6,027 nt of DNA from Candidatus Omnitrophota bacterium (GTDB lineage: Bacteria; Omnitrophota; Gorgyraeia; Gygaellales; Profunditerraquicolaceae). The translations under genes and the position numbers were made by a program. The DNA lies in contig JAHISH010000276.1 in NCBI GenBank assembly GCA_018818365.1, positions 1-6,027 of the forward strand, given 5' to 3'. Positions 1-4,534 of the stretch are shown here, one piece after another. Position 1 is the stretch's first letter. Each line of letters starts with the position of its first letter. The notes beneath the pieces were generated by a model that saw only the letters and a program-made list of their open reading frames with translations, did not search any database and had not been told where the DNA came from.

Positions 1-399
1 ATCCACGGCACAGGCTAAAAGCGCGGAAATCAAAGAGATGATTACAATGAACTTATTGGCGGTCAGGTTCTTGATGCGTAAGATCAGGCTGACAATCCAA
101 GCAAAAAACCCTGAATCCTTCAGAAGCCCTACCAGGACCATCATGCCTATCAGAAAGAGTATTACTTCTAACGAAGCGAATTTGATCACATGTTCCAGAT
201 CGATGGTCTGGGTGAGTAAGAGTATCGCCGTTCCTAAGAAGGCAAAGGTAAGACGAAAACTCCAAAAAAAGAGGGTCCCCAGGATAGAACAGGAGAAGAT
301 AGATATCGAAAGCGACTGGGTAAAGTTCAGGCCGATGGAATGCGCCCCCACCCCCAAGCCACACGCGATAGCTACCAGGATTATCAGCTTTTTAAACAC
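1..399 (-). CDS. SLC13/ArsB/NhaD-like ion permease, N-terminal 133 residues (runs off left edge)
   Basis: A minus-strand frame is open from a GTG at 399-397 to the window edge with no stop, giving 133 codons. The visible protein is almost wholly hydrophobic: a start of the type MFKKLIILVA, several membrane spans, then residues 78-101 reading EVILFLIGMMVLVGLLKDSG, FFAW. Residues 121-133 read ISLISALLACAVD. These are the hallmarks of the SLC13/arsenite (ArsB)/NhaD/CitM ion-transporter superfamily, whose half-domain continues with a conserved VDE/LDN-type motif just beyond the edge. The start is well defined: an in-frame TAA lies five codons upstream (414-412), an AAGGAG box sits 8 bases before the GTG, and no other start codon lies between. 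The substrate (sodium/proton, dicarboxylate, arsenite or other anion) cannot be told from this part. It is probably the last visible gene of the bioY/CBS unit. The overlapping plus-strand reading frame at 38-415 is its shadow. Confidence 0.8.
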   Translation of the reverse strand, partial: MFKKLIILVAIACGLGVGAHSIGLNFTQSLSISIFSCSILGTLFFWSFRLTFAFLGTAILLLTQTIDLEHVIKFASLEVILFLIGMMVLVGLLKDSGFFAWIVSLILRIKNLTANKFIVIISLISALLACAVD

Positions 400-407
400 G
401 CTACCTA

Positions 408-413
408 CTCCTT
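408..413 (-). promoter_or_regulatory. Ribosome binding site AAGGAG for the GTG-started permease
   Basis: AAGGAG on the minus strand lies 8 bases upstream of the GTG at 399-397. Its first two bases overlap an in-frame TAA (414-412), as expected for tightly packed operon genes. It fixes the otherwise easily missed GTG start. Confidence 0.8.
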
Positions 414-465
414 AATGATAAAACGGCACCAGAATCAACGCCAACTAGACGACGATAATGAAGCT

Positions 466-485
466 CCTCGGGCTAAAGCCCGAGG
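466..485. repeat. Perfect 8-bp hairpin with TAAA loop
   Basis: CCTCGGGC (466-473), loop TAAA, GCCCGAGG (478-485) form a perfect inverted repeat. A competing smaller hairpin overlaps its right arm: CGAG 481-484, loop GTTT, CTCG 489-492. There is no run of T after it on the minus strand, so it is a poor intrinsic terminator for the genes there. It fits better as an end structure of a mobile element. Confidence 0.75.
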
Positions 486-509
486 TTTCTCGAAGCCCTA
501 AAAGCTGGA

Positions 510-572
510 TACTTGAAGCGGCCAATACTCCTCCGCGCCCTCAAAGGGCGCGGTCTTTAGGCCGCGAAAGTA
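510..572. repeat. 63-base three-part imperfect palindrome
   Basis: Nested arms pair as follows: TACTT (510-514) with AAGTA (568-572), GCGGCC (518-523) with GGCCGC (560-565), and the 9-bp CCGCGCCCT (533-541) with AGGGCGCGG (545-553) around a 3-base loop. Internal loops separate the three stems. An alternative small hairpin, GCGGTC with GGCCGC around TTTA (550-565), shares the right arms. Such a layered fold is far stronger than expected by chance and lies outside any intact gene. Confidence 0.75.
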
Positions 573-603
573 TAAAGATAAATTTCTTACGCATCTTTTC
601 TCC

Positions 604-1062
604 TTAAGGAAAAAGGACCTCGGCTTCTTTGGCAAAGGCGCTCAACACATCTCCTCGCGCGATCATCCCCACGACAGTACCGGCCTTATCCACTATCGGC
701 AGACGGCGAATATTCTGCGTAAGCATGATCCGAGCTGCTTCGCATAGAGTAGTCTCTTCGCTGGTGGCTATCACCTCATGCCGCATCAGCTGCGATACTT
801 TCATCGCGGAGAATTCGGAGAATTTCTTCTTGGTAGATTTTGGATTCTCCTCATAGATGAACTTGCCGACCTTCTTGATATAACTGGGCAAAATCGCAGA
901 GATAATATCCTTCTCGGTAAACATACCCACTAATTTCCCTTGCGCATCCATAACCGGAAGCCCGCTTATCTCTCGCTTTAATAAAATAATTAACGCATCG
1001 AGGACATTGTCATCTGGCTTGATACTTACCACATTTGTCGCCATGATCTCTCTTATCTTCAT
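604..1062 (-). CDS. Two-CBS-domain protein (Bateman module)
   Basis: A 152-residue soluble protein made almost entirely of a CBS-domain pair. CBS1 spans about residues 1-57 (MKIREIMATNVVSIKPDDNV at the start, GMFTEKDI at 46-53). A charged linker of about 30 residues follows, and CBS2 spans about 87-145 (VSQLMRHEVI; RRLPIVDKAG; GMIARGDVLSAF). The pattern xVxxxMxxxVxxIxxxxxLxxAxxxLxxxxIxxLPVxD occurs in both halves. Paired CBS domains bind adenine nucleotides (AMP, ATP, SAM and similar) and usually regulate a partner; no catalytic domain is attached, so the target is unknown. The ATG at 1062 has a purine-rich GGAGAGGGGGG stretch upstream. It lies 19 bases after bioY on the same strand, and its TAA overlaps the next AAGGAG box, so cotranscription with bioY is likely. 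The family call is firm and the role is open. Confidence 0.9.
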   Translation of the reverse strand: MKIREIMATNVVSIKPDDNVLDALIILLKREISGLPVMDAQGKLVGMFTEKDIISAILPSYIKKVGKFIYEENPKSTKKKFSEFSAMKVSQLMRHEVIATSEETTLCEAARIMLTQNIRRLPIVDKAGTVVGMIARGDVLSAFAKEAEVLFP

Positions 1063-1081
1063 GGATTCCCCCCTCTCCGGG

Positions 1082-1645
1082 TTAAAGAATCTCTTTTATG
1101 CGGGAACGAAATCTCCAAAAGAGCGTTGCGGCGGCGGCAATCTTGATACAATCTCCCGGGATAAACGGAATTGCCCCCACCCATAACAATTGTTTCCAAG
1201 GAATCCCTAAAAGTACCTTAAGCCACCCCATCCCGCACAAAAGGATAATGCTTTCCGCAAGACAAAGCTTGGTACAAAGAGACCGAAACGTATCACCCTG
1301 TTTCACCGCATTCCCCAGCCAATAACTAGCCGCAACAAAACCGAACACATATCCTCCCGTCGGACCGGCAAGAAACGCGAATCCGCTGCCTGCGCTGGTA
1401 AAAATAGGAATTCCTGCGACCCCCAGGAGGCAATAGCTTGCTTGGCTTACCGCACCTAATCTGCCTCCTAAAAGAAGCCCCGACAAAAGAACAAAAAAAG
1501 TCTGAAGGGTAATCGGCACCGGAGTAAACGGCAAAGGAATACGCACAAACGCGCCTAATGCGGTTGCAATTATTAACGCGACTACCACGATCACCCGGGT
1601 GGCGACCTTATTGACAATCACCTCATTTCTGAATACCGCATCCAT
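1082..1645 (-). CDS. bioY: BioY, substrate-binding (S) component of an ECF-type biotin transporter
   Basis: A 187-residue integral membrane protein of normal BioY length. BioY binds biotin in the inner membrane and works alone at low efficiency or with the ECF energy-coupling module (transmembrane BioN/EcfT plus ATPases BioM/EcfA). Family signatures are seen in order: PFTPVPITLQTFFVLLSGLLLG around residues 39-60 (written here only as its core), GRLGAVSQ, YCLLGVAGIPIF, GPTGGYVFGF at 94-103, and the PGD-x-I-K motif at 163-168 before the last helix. The ATG at 1645 has AGAGGAG five bases upstream. No ATPase or EcfT gene is visible, so this is a solitary BioY that must use a shared ECF module encoded elsewhere or act alone. 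It is the first gene of a unit with the CBS protein. No BirA-like operator was recognised upstream. Confidence 0.93.
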   Translation of the reverse strand: MDAVFRNEVIVNKVATRVIVVVALIIATALGAFVRIPLPFTPVPITLQTFFVLLSGLLLGGRLGAVSQASYCLLGVAGIPIFTSAGSGFAFLAGPTGGYVFGFVAASYWLGNAVKQGDTFRSLCTKLCLAESIILLCGMGWLKVLLGIPWKQLLWVGAIPFIPGDCIKIAAAATLFWRFRSRIKEIL

Positions 1646-1650
1646 ACGAA

Positions 1651-1657
1651 CTCCTCT
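1651..1657 (-). promoter_or_regulatory. Ribosome binding site AGAGGAG of bioY
   Basis: AGAGGAG on the minus strand stands 5 bases before the ATG at 1645-1643, supporting that start over internal ones. No convincing -35/-10 pair was found between it and the hairpin at 1699-1752. Confidence 0.7.
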
Positions 1658-1698
1658 CGTTATATCGCCCCTATTAAAAACCCTCGCGATGAAAATAC

Positions 1699-1752
1699 AT
1701 AAAAAGGGCTAATCGCTCCGCACGCAATCCGCAGAACACTAACCCTTTTTAT
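1699..1752 (-). terminator. Hairpin with T-rich arm between the 70-residue gene and bioY (candidate terminator or attenuator)
   Basis: ATAAAAAGGG (1699-1708) and CCCTTTTTAT (1743-1752) are perfect 10-bp complements around a loop of 34 bases, with two more pairs possible inside after a mismatch. On both strands the distal arm reads CCC followed by TTTTTAT, so it could work in either direction. It lies 29 bases past the stop of the 1781-1993 gene and 54 bases before bioY, the right place to end the acyltransferase unit or to attenuate read-through into bioY. The A/T-rich stem base and long loop make it weaker than a classic GC stem. Confidence 0.5.
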
Positions 1753-1780
1753 CTGGGATAAACAACTCTTTTTATGCCTA

Positions 1781-1993
1781 TTATTCTTTGGCGATTGCCA
1801 GAGTAATAATACCGGCCAAAATAAAGAACGGACCGATACATCCCTTGATTAACATCAGCAGCACTCCCCACCATCGTAAGATTGCCAACGCGCCAAGCCC
1901 TAAGAACACAATGCCCAAGAGAACCTTAAAGAGCGTGGACATCACCTTGCTTGATTCTACCTTCTTTTCTTCTTTCTTTACGTCTTCGCCCAT
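1781..1993 (-). CDS. Small hypothetical membrane protein, two predicted spans
   Basis: A 70-residue protein that I do not recognise as a named family. Residues 1-18 are highly charged and lysine/glutamate-rich (MGEDVKKEEKKVESSK), likely cytoplasmic. Two hydrophobic helices follow, about 19-39 (LFKVLLGIVFLGLGALAIL) and 43-67, separated by RWWG. The second contains GCIGPFFILAGIITLAIA and ends in KE. The ATG lies only 2 bases after the TAG of the acyltransferase gene, and its ribosome binding site (AAGGAGGG) lies inside the last codons of that gene, so translation of the two is probably coupled. The context suggests a role at the inner membrane linked to lipid acylation or envelope assembly, but that is inference from position alone. 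The clean SD, plausible composition and tight coupling make it a real gene. Confidence 0.8.
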   Translation of the reverse strand: MGEDVKKEEKKVESSKVMSTLFKVLLGIVFLGLGALAILRWWGVLLMLIKGCIGPFFILAGIITLAIAKE

Positions 1994-1995
1994 AG

Positions 1996-2919
1996 CTATC
2001 CCTCCTTTACACTTGGTTTACTTTTCCATCGCCGATGAATCCATCCCCACTCCGCGGGGTACGTGCGGATATACGTTTCGATAATGGTGGTCAACTGCTG
2101 AATATTTTCCTGCACCGTTTCTTCCGGAGTTGCCTTCTGGCGTAACTGCAGAGCTTCTTCAAAAATCAACACATGGGTATCGTCTTTTTGCCGGACAATG
2201 AAACAGGGAATAAGCGCCGCCTTCGTACGCTGCGCTAAGACGACGGGGCCTGTCGCGGTTGCTGCCTTGCTGCCAAAAAAATCTACAAAAACCCCACCGG
2301 TGCCGAAATTCTGATCGATCGGAATAAACACAATGCCATTCTTGCGCAAAGTCTCTATCGTTTCATTCACGCAGGCAGTACGCGGCTGACTATAGATTGT
2401 CTTTACTCCTAATCGCTGCCGTTTATCTAAAAAGAATCTCTCTACCCGGCTATCCCTCATAGGGCGCATAATACCTGAGATGGGGAAATCGCTCAACGCA
2501 AGCTTCGCCATAAGAAGCGGGAAATTCCCAAAATGCGCGCTGACGAGAATGACCCCGCAGCCTTTCGCCAGAGCCTTCTGGAGATACTCCTGACCGACAA
2601 TAGTTACGCGCTTCTTTAAAAGACAAGGATTGTCCATTAGAAACATTAATTCCACCGCACTCCTTGCCATAAAGAGGAAGCTCTCCCTGGCGATAGTCTC
2701 CCTTTCTTCCGCGGTCTTCCCCCGGCCAAACGCGATCTTCAGGCTCTCCTGCGCGATTCTTCTCTGCTGAAGCAATACGCGATAGCCAAAAGAACCTATT
2801 CCGTTTGCAAAACCATAGAGCAAACGAAAAGGGATAACCCTGATTATCAAAGAACAGAGTACGAGGAAGAACCAACCGAAGAAACGACCGGTATTTTTAC
2901 TAATTTTCTTAAAATCCAT
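1996..2919 (-). CDS. LpxL/HtrB-like lysophospholipid (lipid A) acyltransferase family protein
   Basis: A 307-residue protein from the ATG at 2919. The LpxL/LpxM (HtrB/MsbB) family transfers acyl chains onto Kdo2-lipid IVA or related glycolipids at the inner face of the cytoplasmic membrane. Seen here: an N-terminal membrane anchor (about residues 11-30, WFFLVLCSLIIRVIPF), the HX4(D/E)-motif region SAHFGNFPLL at 127-136, MRPMRD (151-156), VFIPIDQNFG with DQ at 202-203, and the C-terminal PAEWGWIHRRWK (288-299). The length is normal. Odd point: the motif acidic residue is proline (H129, then FGNF, P134), so either activity is altered or a neighbouring residue serves. A TTG at 2949 would add ten residues (FLKGDSCEH), with only a weak GAGG box before it. 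The ATG has AAGGGAG 14 bases upstream and gives the more usual N-terminus. The exact acceptor and the lpxL name cannot be fixed. Confidence 0.85.
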   Translation of the reverse strand: MDFKKISKNTGRFFGWFFLVLCSLIIRVIPFRLLYGFANGIGSFGYRVLLQQRRIAQESLKIAFGRGKTAEERETIARESFLFMARSAVELMFLMDNPCLLKKRVTIVGQEYLQKALAKGCGVILVSAHFGNFPLLMAKLALSDFPISGIMRPMRDSRVERFFLDKRQRLGVKTIYSQPRTACVNETIETLRKNGIVFIPIDQNFGTGGVFVDFFGSKAATATGPVVLAQRTKAALIPCFIVRQKDDTHVLIFEEALQLRQKATPEETVQENIQQLTTIIETYIRTYPAEWGWIHRRWKSKPSVKEG

Positions 2920-2981
2920 GTGTTCACAGCTATCTCCCTTTAAGAACAAAGCGCCTCATTATTTCTTGCAGGGTACGGTAT

Positions 2982-3009
2982 AGTATAACAAAAAAAAACG
3001 ATTTTTCAA
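2982..3009 (-). promoter_or_regulatory. Sigma70-type promoter for the acyltransferase unit
   Basis: On the minus strand, -35 TTGAAA (3009-3004), a 16-base spacer and -10 TATACT (2987-2982). The predicted start of RNA near 2975 leaves about 55 bases of leader to the ATG at 2919. The spacer contains a run of nine T. The -35 box overlaps the last two bases of the terminator stem of the preceding gene. Confidence 0.65.
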
Positions 3010-3024
3010 GGGGAAAATCCCCTT
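2990..3024 (-). terminator. Intrinsic terminator of the adenosine-specific kinase gene
   Basis: On the minus strand, AAGGGGA-TTT-TCCCCTT (3024-3008) is a perfect 7-bp hairpin six bases past the TAA of the kinase gene. It is followed by GAAAAATCG and nine T (2998-2990). The T run begins nine bases after the stem, later than usual, but AAAAA-TCG-TTTTT (3005-2993) can extend the fold and bring the T run adjacent. Confidence 0.65.
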
Positions 3025-3029
3025 ATAGG

Positions 3030-3515
3030 TTACAGTTTATAGCCGATTTTACGTAAGAATTCCTTGCGCCAGACGATATCCGTTGTCTCCTCTATTCCTT
3101 TCGGCTTAGCCCCATCAATAACCCCTATGATTCCTCTTCCTGTTTCGGTCTCCGCGACAATCACCTCCACGGGGTTTGCGGTTGCACAGTAAATATTGCA
3201 GACCTCGGGGATCGCCTTGATTGCATTAAGGACATTGATCGGAAAGGCATTGCGTAAACAGACGATGAAACAATGCCCTGCACCTACGGCAAGGGCATTA
3301 TCTTGCGCAAGATTTTTCAGCTCTGCATCATTGCCTTCTCCTCTTACCTTGCAGGCCCCCGAAGACTCCACAAACGCCAATCCGAATTTTATCCCCGGCA
3401 CACTATTGACCAACACTTCATAGAGATCTTCTACGGTCTTAATAAAGTGGCTCTGCCCTACAATAATATTGATCTCTTCCGGCTTATTCACCTTCACGGT
3501 CTTGAATTCAAGCAT
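3030..3515 (-). CDS. Adenosine-specific kinase family protein (PF04008)
   Basis: A 161-residue soluble protein matching the small single-domain Adenosine_kin family, known mainly from archaea and scattered bacteria. Its structure-based annotation is binding of adenosine/AMP-type ligands; the enzymatic role is weakly established. Strongly conserved blocks are visible in order: [19 protein letters not shown] (15-33), [13 protein letters not shown] (41-53), [21 protein letters not shown] as a block at 61-81, [20 protein letters not shown] (90-109), [20 protein letters not shown] (110-129) and [12 protein letters not shown] (131-142). The length is full. The ATG at 3515 has the near-perfect AGGAGGTG five bases upstream. 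It has its own promoter, shared at the -35 box with the divergent CDF gene, and its own terminator, so it is probably monocistronic. The family call is firm; the biochemical role is not. Confidence 0.92.
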   Translation of the reverse strand: MLEFKTVKVNKPEEINIIVGQSHFIKTVEDLYEVLVNSVPGIKFGLAFVESSGACKVRGEGNDAELKNLAQDNALAVGAGHCFIVCLRNAFPINVLNAIKAIPEVCNIYCATANPVEVIVAETETGRGIIGVIDGAKPKGIEETTDIVWRKEFLRKIGYKL

Positions 3516-3520
3516 CGGCG

Positions 3521-3528
3521 CACCTCCT
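3521..3528 (-). promoter_or_regulatory. Strong ribosome binding site AGGAGGTG of the adenosine-specific kinase
   Basis: AGGAGGTG on the minus strand, 5 bases before the ATG, is an almost complete match to the anti-SD end of 16S rRNA. It contrasts with the divergent CDF gene, which has no such site. Confidence 0.85.
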
Positions 3529-3564
3529 GGTTATATCAGATAAGGCCATTTCATTAATGTAGTT

Positions 3565-3593
3565 ATTGTATCATGCGGACAAAGAGTTTGCAA
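3565..3593 (-). promoter_or_regulatory. Sigma70-type promoter of the adenosine-specific kinase
   Basis: On the minus strand, -35 TTGCAA (3593-3588), a spacer of exactly 17 bases and -10 TACAAT (3570-3565). RNA would start near 3558, giving a leader of roughly 43 bases that contains the strong SD. The -35 hexamer is the same six base pairs used by the opposite promoter. Confidence 0.7.
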
Positions 3594-3616
3594 TTTAGTT
3601 GGGCTAAAGATATAAT
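3588..3616 (+). promoter_or_regulatory. Sigma70-type promoter of the CDF transporter
   Basis: On the plus strand, -35 TTGCAA (3588-3593), a spacer of exactly 17 bases and a perfect -10 TATAAT (3611-3616). With the usual 6-7 bases from -10 to the start point, RNA begins at about 3623, which is the A of the ATG. TTGCAA is its own reverse complement, so it also serves the minus-strand promoter. Confidence 0.75.
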
Positions 3617-3622
3617 TAACCT

Positions 3623-4531
3623 ATGGCTACCTCTGCCTCAATGAATGCTTCTTTGCGCGCGCCCGAAGAACACTACCGCCGCATCAGACGAATCCTCCTT
3701 TTCATCTTATCGCTGAATTGGCTGGTTGCGCTGGCAAAGATCACGTACGGTATGCTGAGCCGCTGTGAGAGCATGACTGCCGACGGCTTCCATTCCCTTG
3801 CCGACGGAGCTTCGAATATTATCGGCCTGGTGGGGATTCATTTCTCCTGCCAACCCAAGGATTCCGACCACCCTTATGGGCATAGAAAATATGAGACTTT
3901 TTTCTCCCTCGGCATTGTAGTCCTGCTGGTACTTGTTGCCTGGAACATTGCCCAAGAAGGTTTTACCCATCTCTTTTCTCCCCAATCACCTCGGATTGAT
4001 GCCACAAGCTTCTTTGTAATGCTGGTGACGATGACGATTAATTTCTGGGTGATGCGCTATGAAAAAAAGAAAGGGGAATTCTTACACAGCGATATACTGA
4101 CGTCGGATGCGATGCACACCAAAGCCGATTTACTTACGTCATGCACCGTCGTTATCGCGCTGGTCGGCATTCGTCTAGGGTATCCCATCATAGATCCCCT
4201 TGCAGCCCTGGTAATCTCGTTCTTTATTTTACGCGCTGCCTACTCCATCGTCAAACGAAGCTCCGCGGTCCTCTGCGACGCCGAGGCAATCATGGATCAT
4301 GAGAAGATATGCAATGTCGTCCTTGGAGTAAAAGGAGCCTTGACCTGCCATAAAATACGCACCCGCGGCAGGCCTGATGATATCCATATTGACCTGCATG
4401 TTCAGGTAGACGGGCGGATGCAGATGGAAGATGCGCATAAAATCAGTTATGCAATCGAAGAGGCGATTAAAAAAGAAATCCCCCAGATCACCGATGTTAT
4501 CGTGCATCTAGAGCCTCAAGAGAAACGTTGA
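3623..4531 (+). CDS. Cation diffusion facilitator (CDF) family metal efflux transporter, Zn-type site
   Basis: A 302-residue inner-membrane protein of usual CDF length, which exchanges divalent metal for protons to export metal from the cytoplasm. After a short N-terminal tail come six predicted membrane helices (about 24-215) and a C-terminal dimer domain (about 220-300). Transport-site residues are visible: TM2 has ADGFHSLAD with H57xxxD61, and TM5 has HTKAD with H165xxxD169. The HPYGHRKYE block is at 83-91. Two HxxxD pairs are the arrangement of Zn-type CDFs (ZitB/CzcD/ZnT), as opposed to DxxxD in TM2 of FieF; Zn preference is inference. The C-terminal domain carries H243, H255, H259, H272 and H295, typical regulatory metal ligands. 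The ATG at 3623 has no SD and coincides with the predicted RNA start; the next ATG (3641) has no SD either. It converges with lnt, with 3 bases between stops. Confidence 0.93.
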   Translation: MATSASMNASLRAPEEHYRRIRRILLFILSLNWLVALAKITYGMLSRCESMTADGFHSLADGASNIIGLVGIHFSCQPKDSDHPYGHRKYETFFSLGIVVLLVLVAWNIAQEGFTHLFSPQSPRIDATSFFVMLVTMTINFWVMRYEKKKGEFLHSDILTSDAMHTKADLLTSCTVVIALVGIRLGYPIIDPLAALVISFFILRAAYSIVKRSSAVLCDAEAIMDHEKICNVVLGVKGALTCHKIRTRGRPDDIHIDLHVQVDGRMQMEDAHKISYAIEEAIKKEIPQITDVIVHLEPQEKR

Positions 4532-4534
4532 CCC

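Larger units (their letters stand above)
460..572 (-). mobile_element. Candidate miniature IS200/IS605-type element (palindromic ends, no transposase)
   Basis: About 110 bases between two coding-like flanks consist of a 63-base imperfect palindrome (510-572), a short spacer, and an 8-bp perfect hairpin (466-485). Read on the minus strand, the second hairpin is CCTCGGGC-TTTA-GCCCGAGG followed by AGCTTCA. This looks like the right-end hairpin plus TTCA-type tail of IS200/IS605/IS1341 elements, which carry subterminal hairpins at both ends, no terminal inverted repeats and make no target duplication. The first palindrome would be the left end, preceded by TTTAT. No transposase or TnpB is present, so it would be a non-autonomous element (MITE/PATE or REPIN-like). 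The edges given are approximate, and the family assignment rests on recall of the end pattern, not on alignment. Confidence 0.4.
412..594 (-). pseudogene. Remnant of a small hydrophobic membrane-peptide gene split by a palindromic element
   Basis: An AAGGAG box (605-600) overlapping the CBS gene's TAA stop is followed, 5 bases later, by ATG at 594. The codons read MRKKFIFIL, a typical start for a short membrane peptide, then run into the palindrome and stop at TGA (543-541). On the other side of the palindromes, minus codons in the same frame from 462 read FIIVV, a TAG (447-445), then LALILVPFYH and a TAA (414-412). That TAA overlaps the permease ribosome binding site. Joined, the halves would give a single-span peptide of about 25 residues, but the TAG would still break it. 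The two flanking stop/ribosome-site overlaps are seen directly. The idea that this was one gene cut by insertion is inference. Alternatively, the 17-codon reading frame 594-541 is a chance leader peptide. Confidence 0.35.

Noticed and set aside
38..415. Plus-strand open frame of 125 codons, and a minus-strand frame 53-364
   Set aside because: Both are shadows of the GTG-started permease in the third minus frame, which has a clear SD, family-like membrane segments and no stop. Their own translations are basic or low-quality and match nothing recognisable.
466..485. Hairpin as an intrinsic terminator
   Set aside because: On the minus strand it is followed by AGCTTCA, not a T run. On the plus strand no gene lies upstream.
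1646..1780. Biotin-repressor operator or riboswitch upstream of bioY
   Set aside because: I see no TTGTAAACC-type dyad and no recognisable riboswitch core; only the 1699-1752 hairpin is supported.
2450..2875. Minus-strand open frame of 141 codons
   Set aside because: It lies wholly inside the acyltransferase gene in another frame, with no SD and a composition unlike a real protein.
2947..2949. TTG start for the acyltransferase
   Set aside because: It would add ten poorly conserved-looking residues and has only a weak GAGG box. The ATG at 2919 has AAGGGAG upstream, although at a long 14-base spacing, so some doubt remains.
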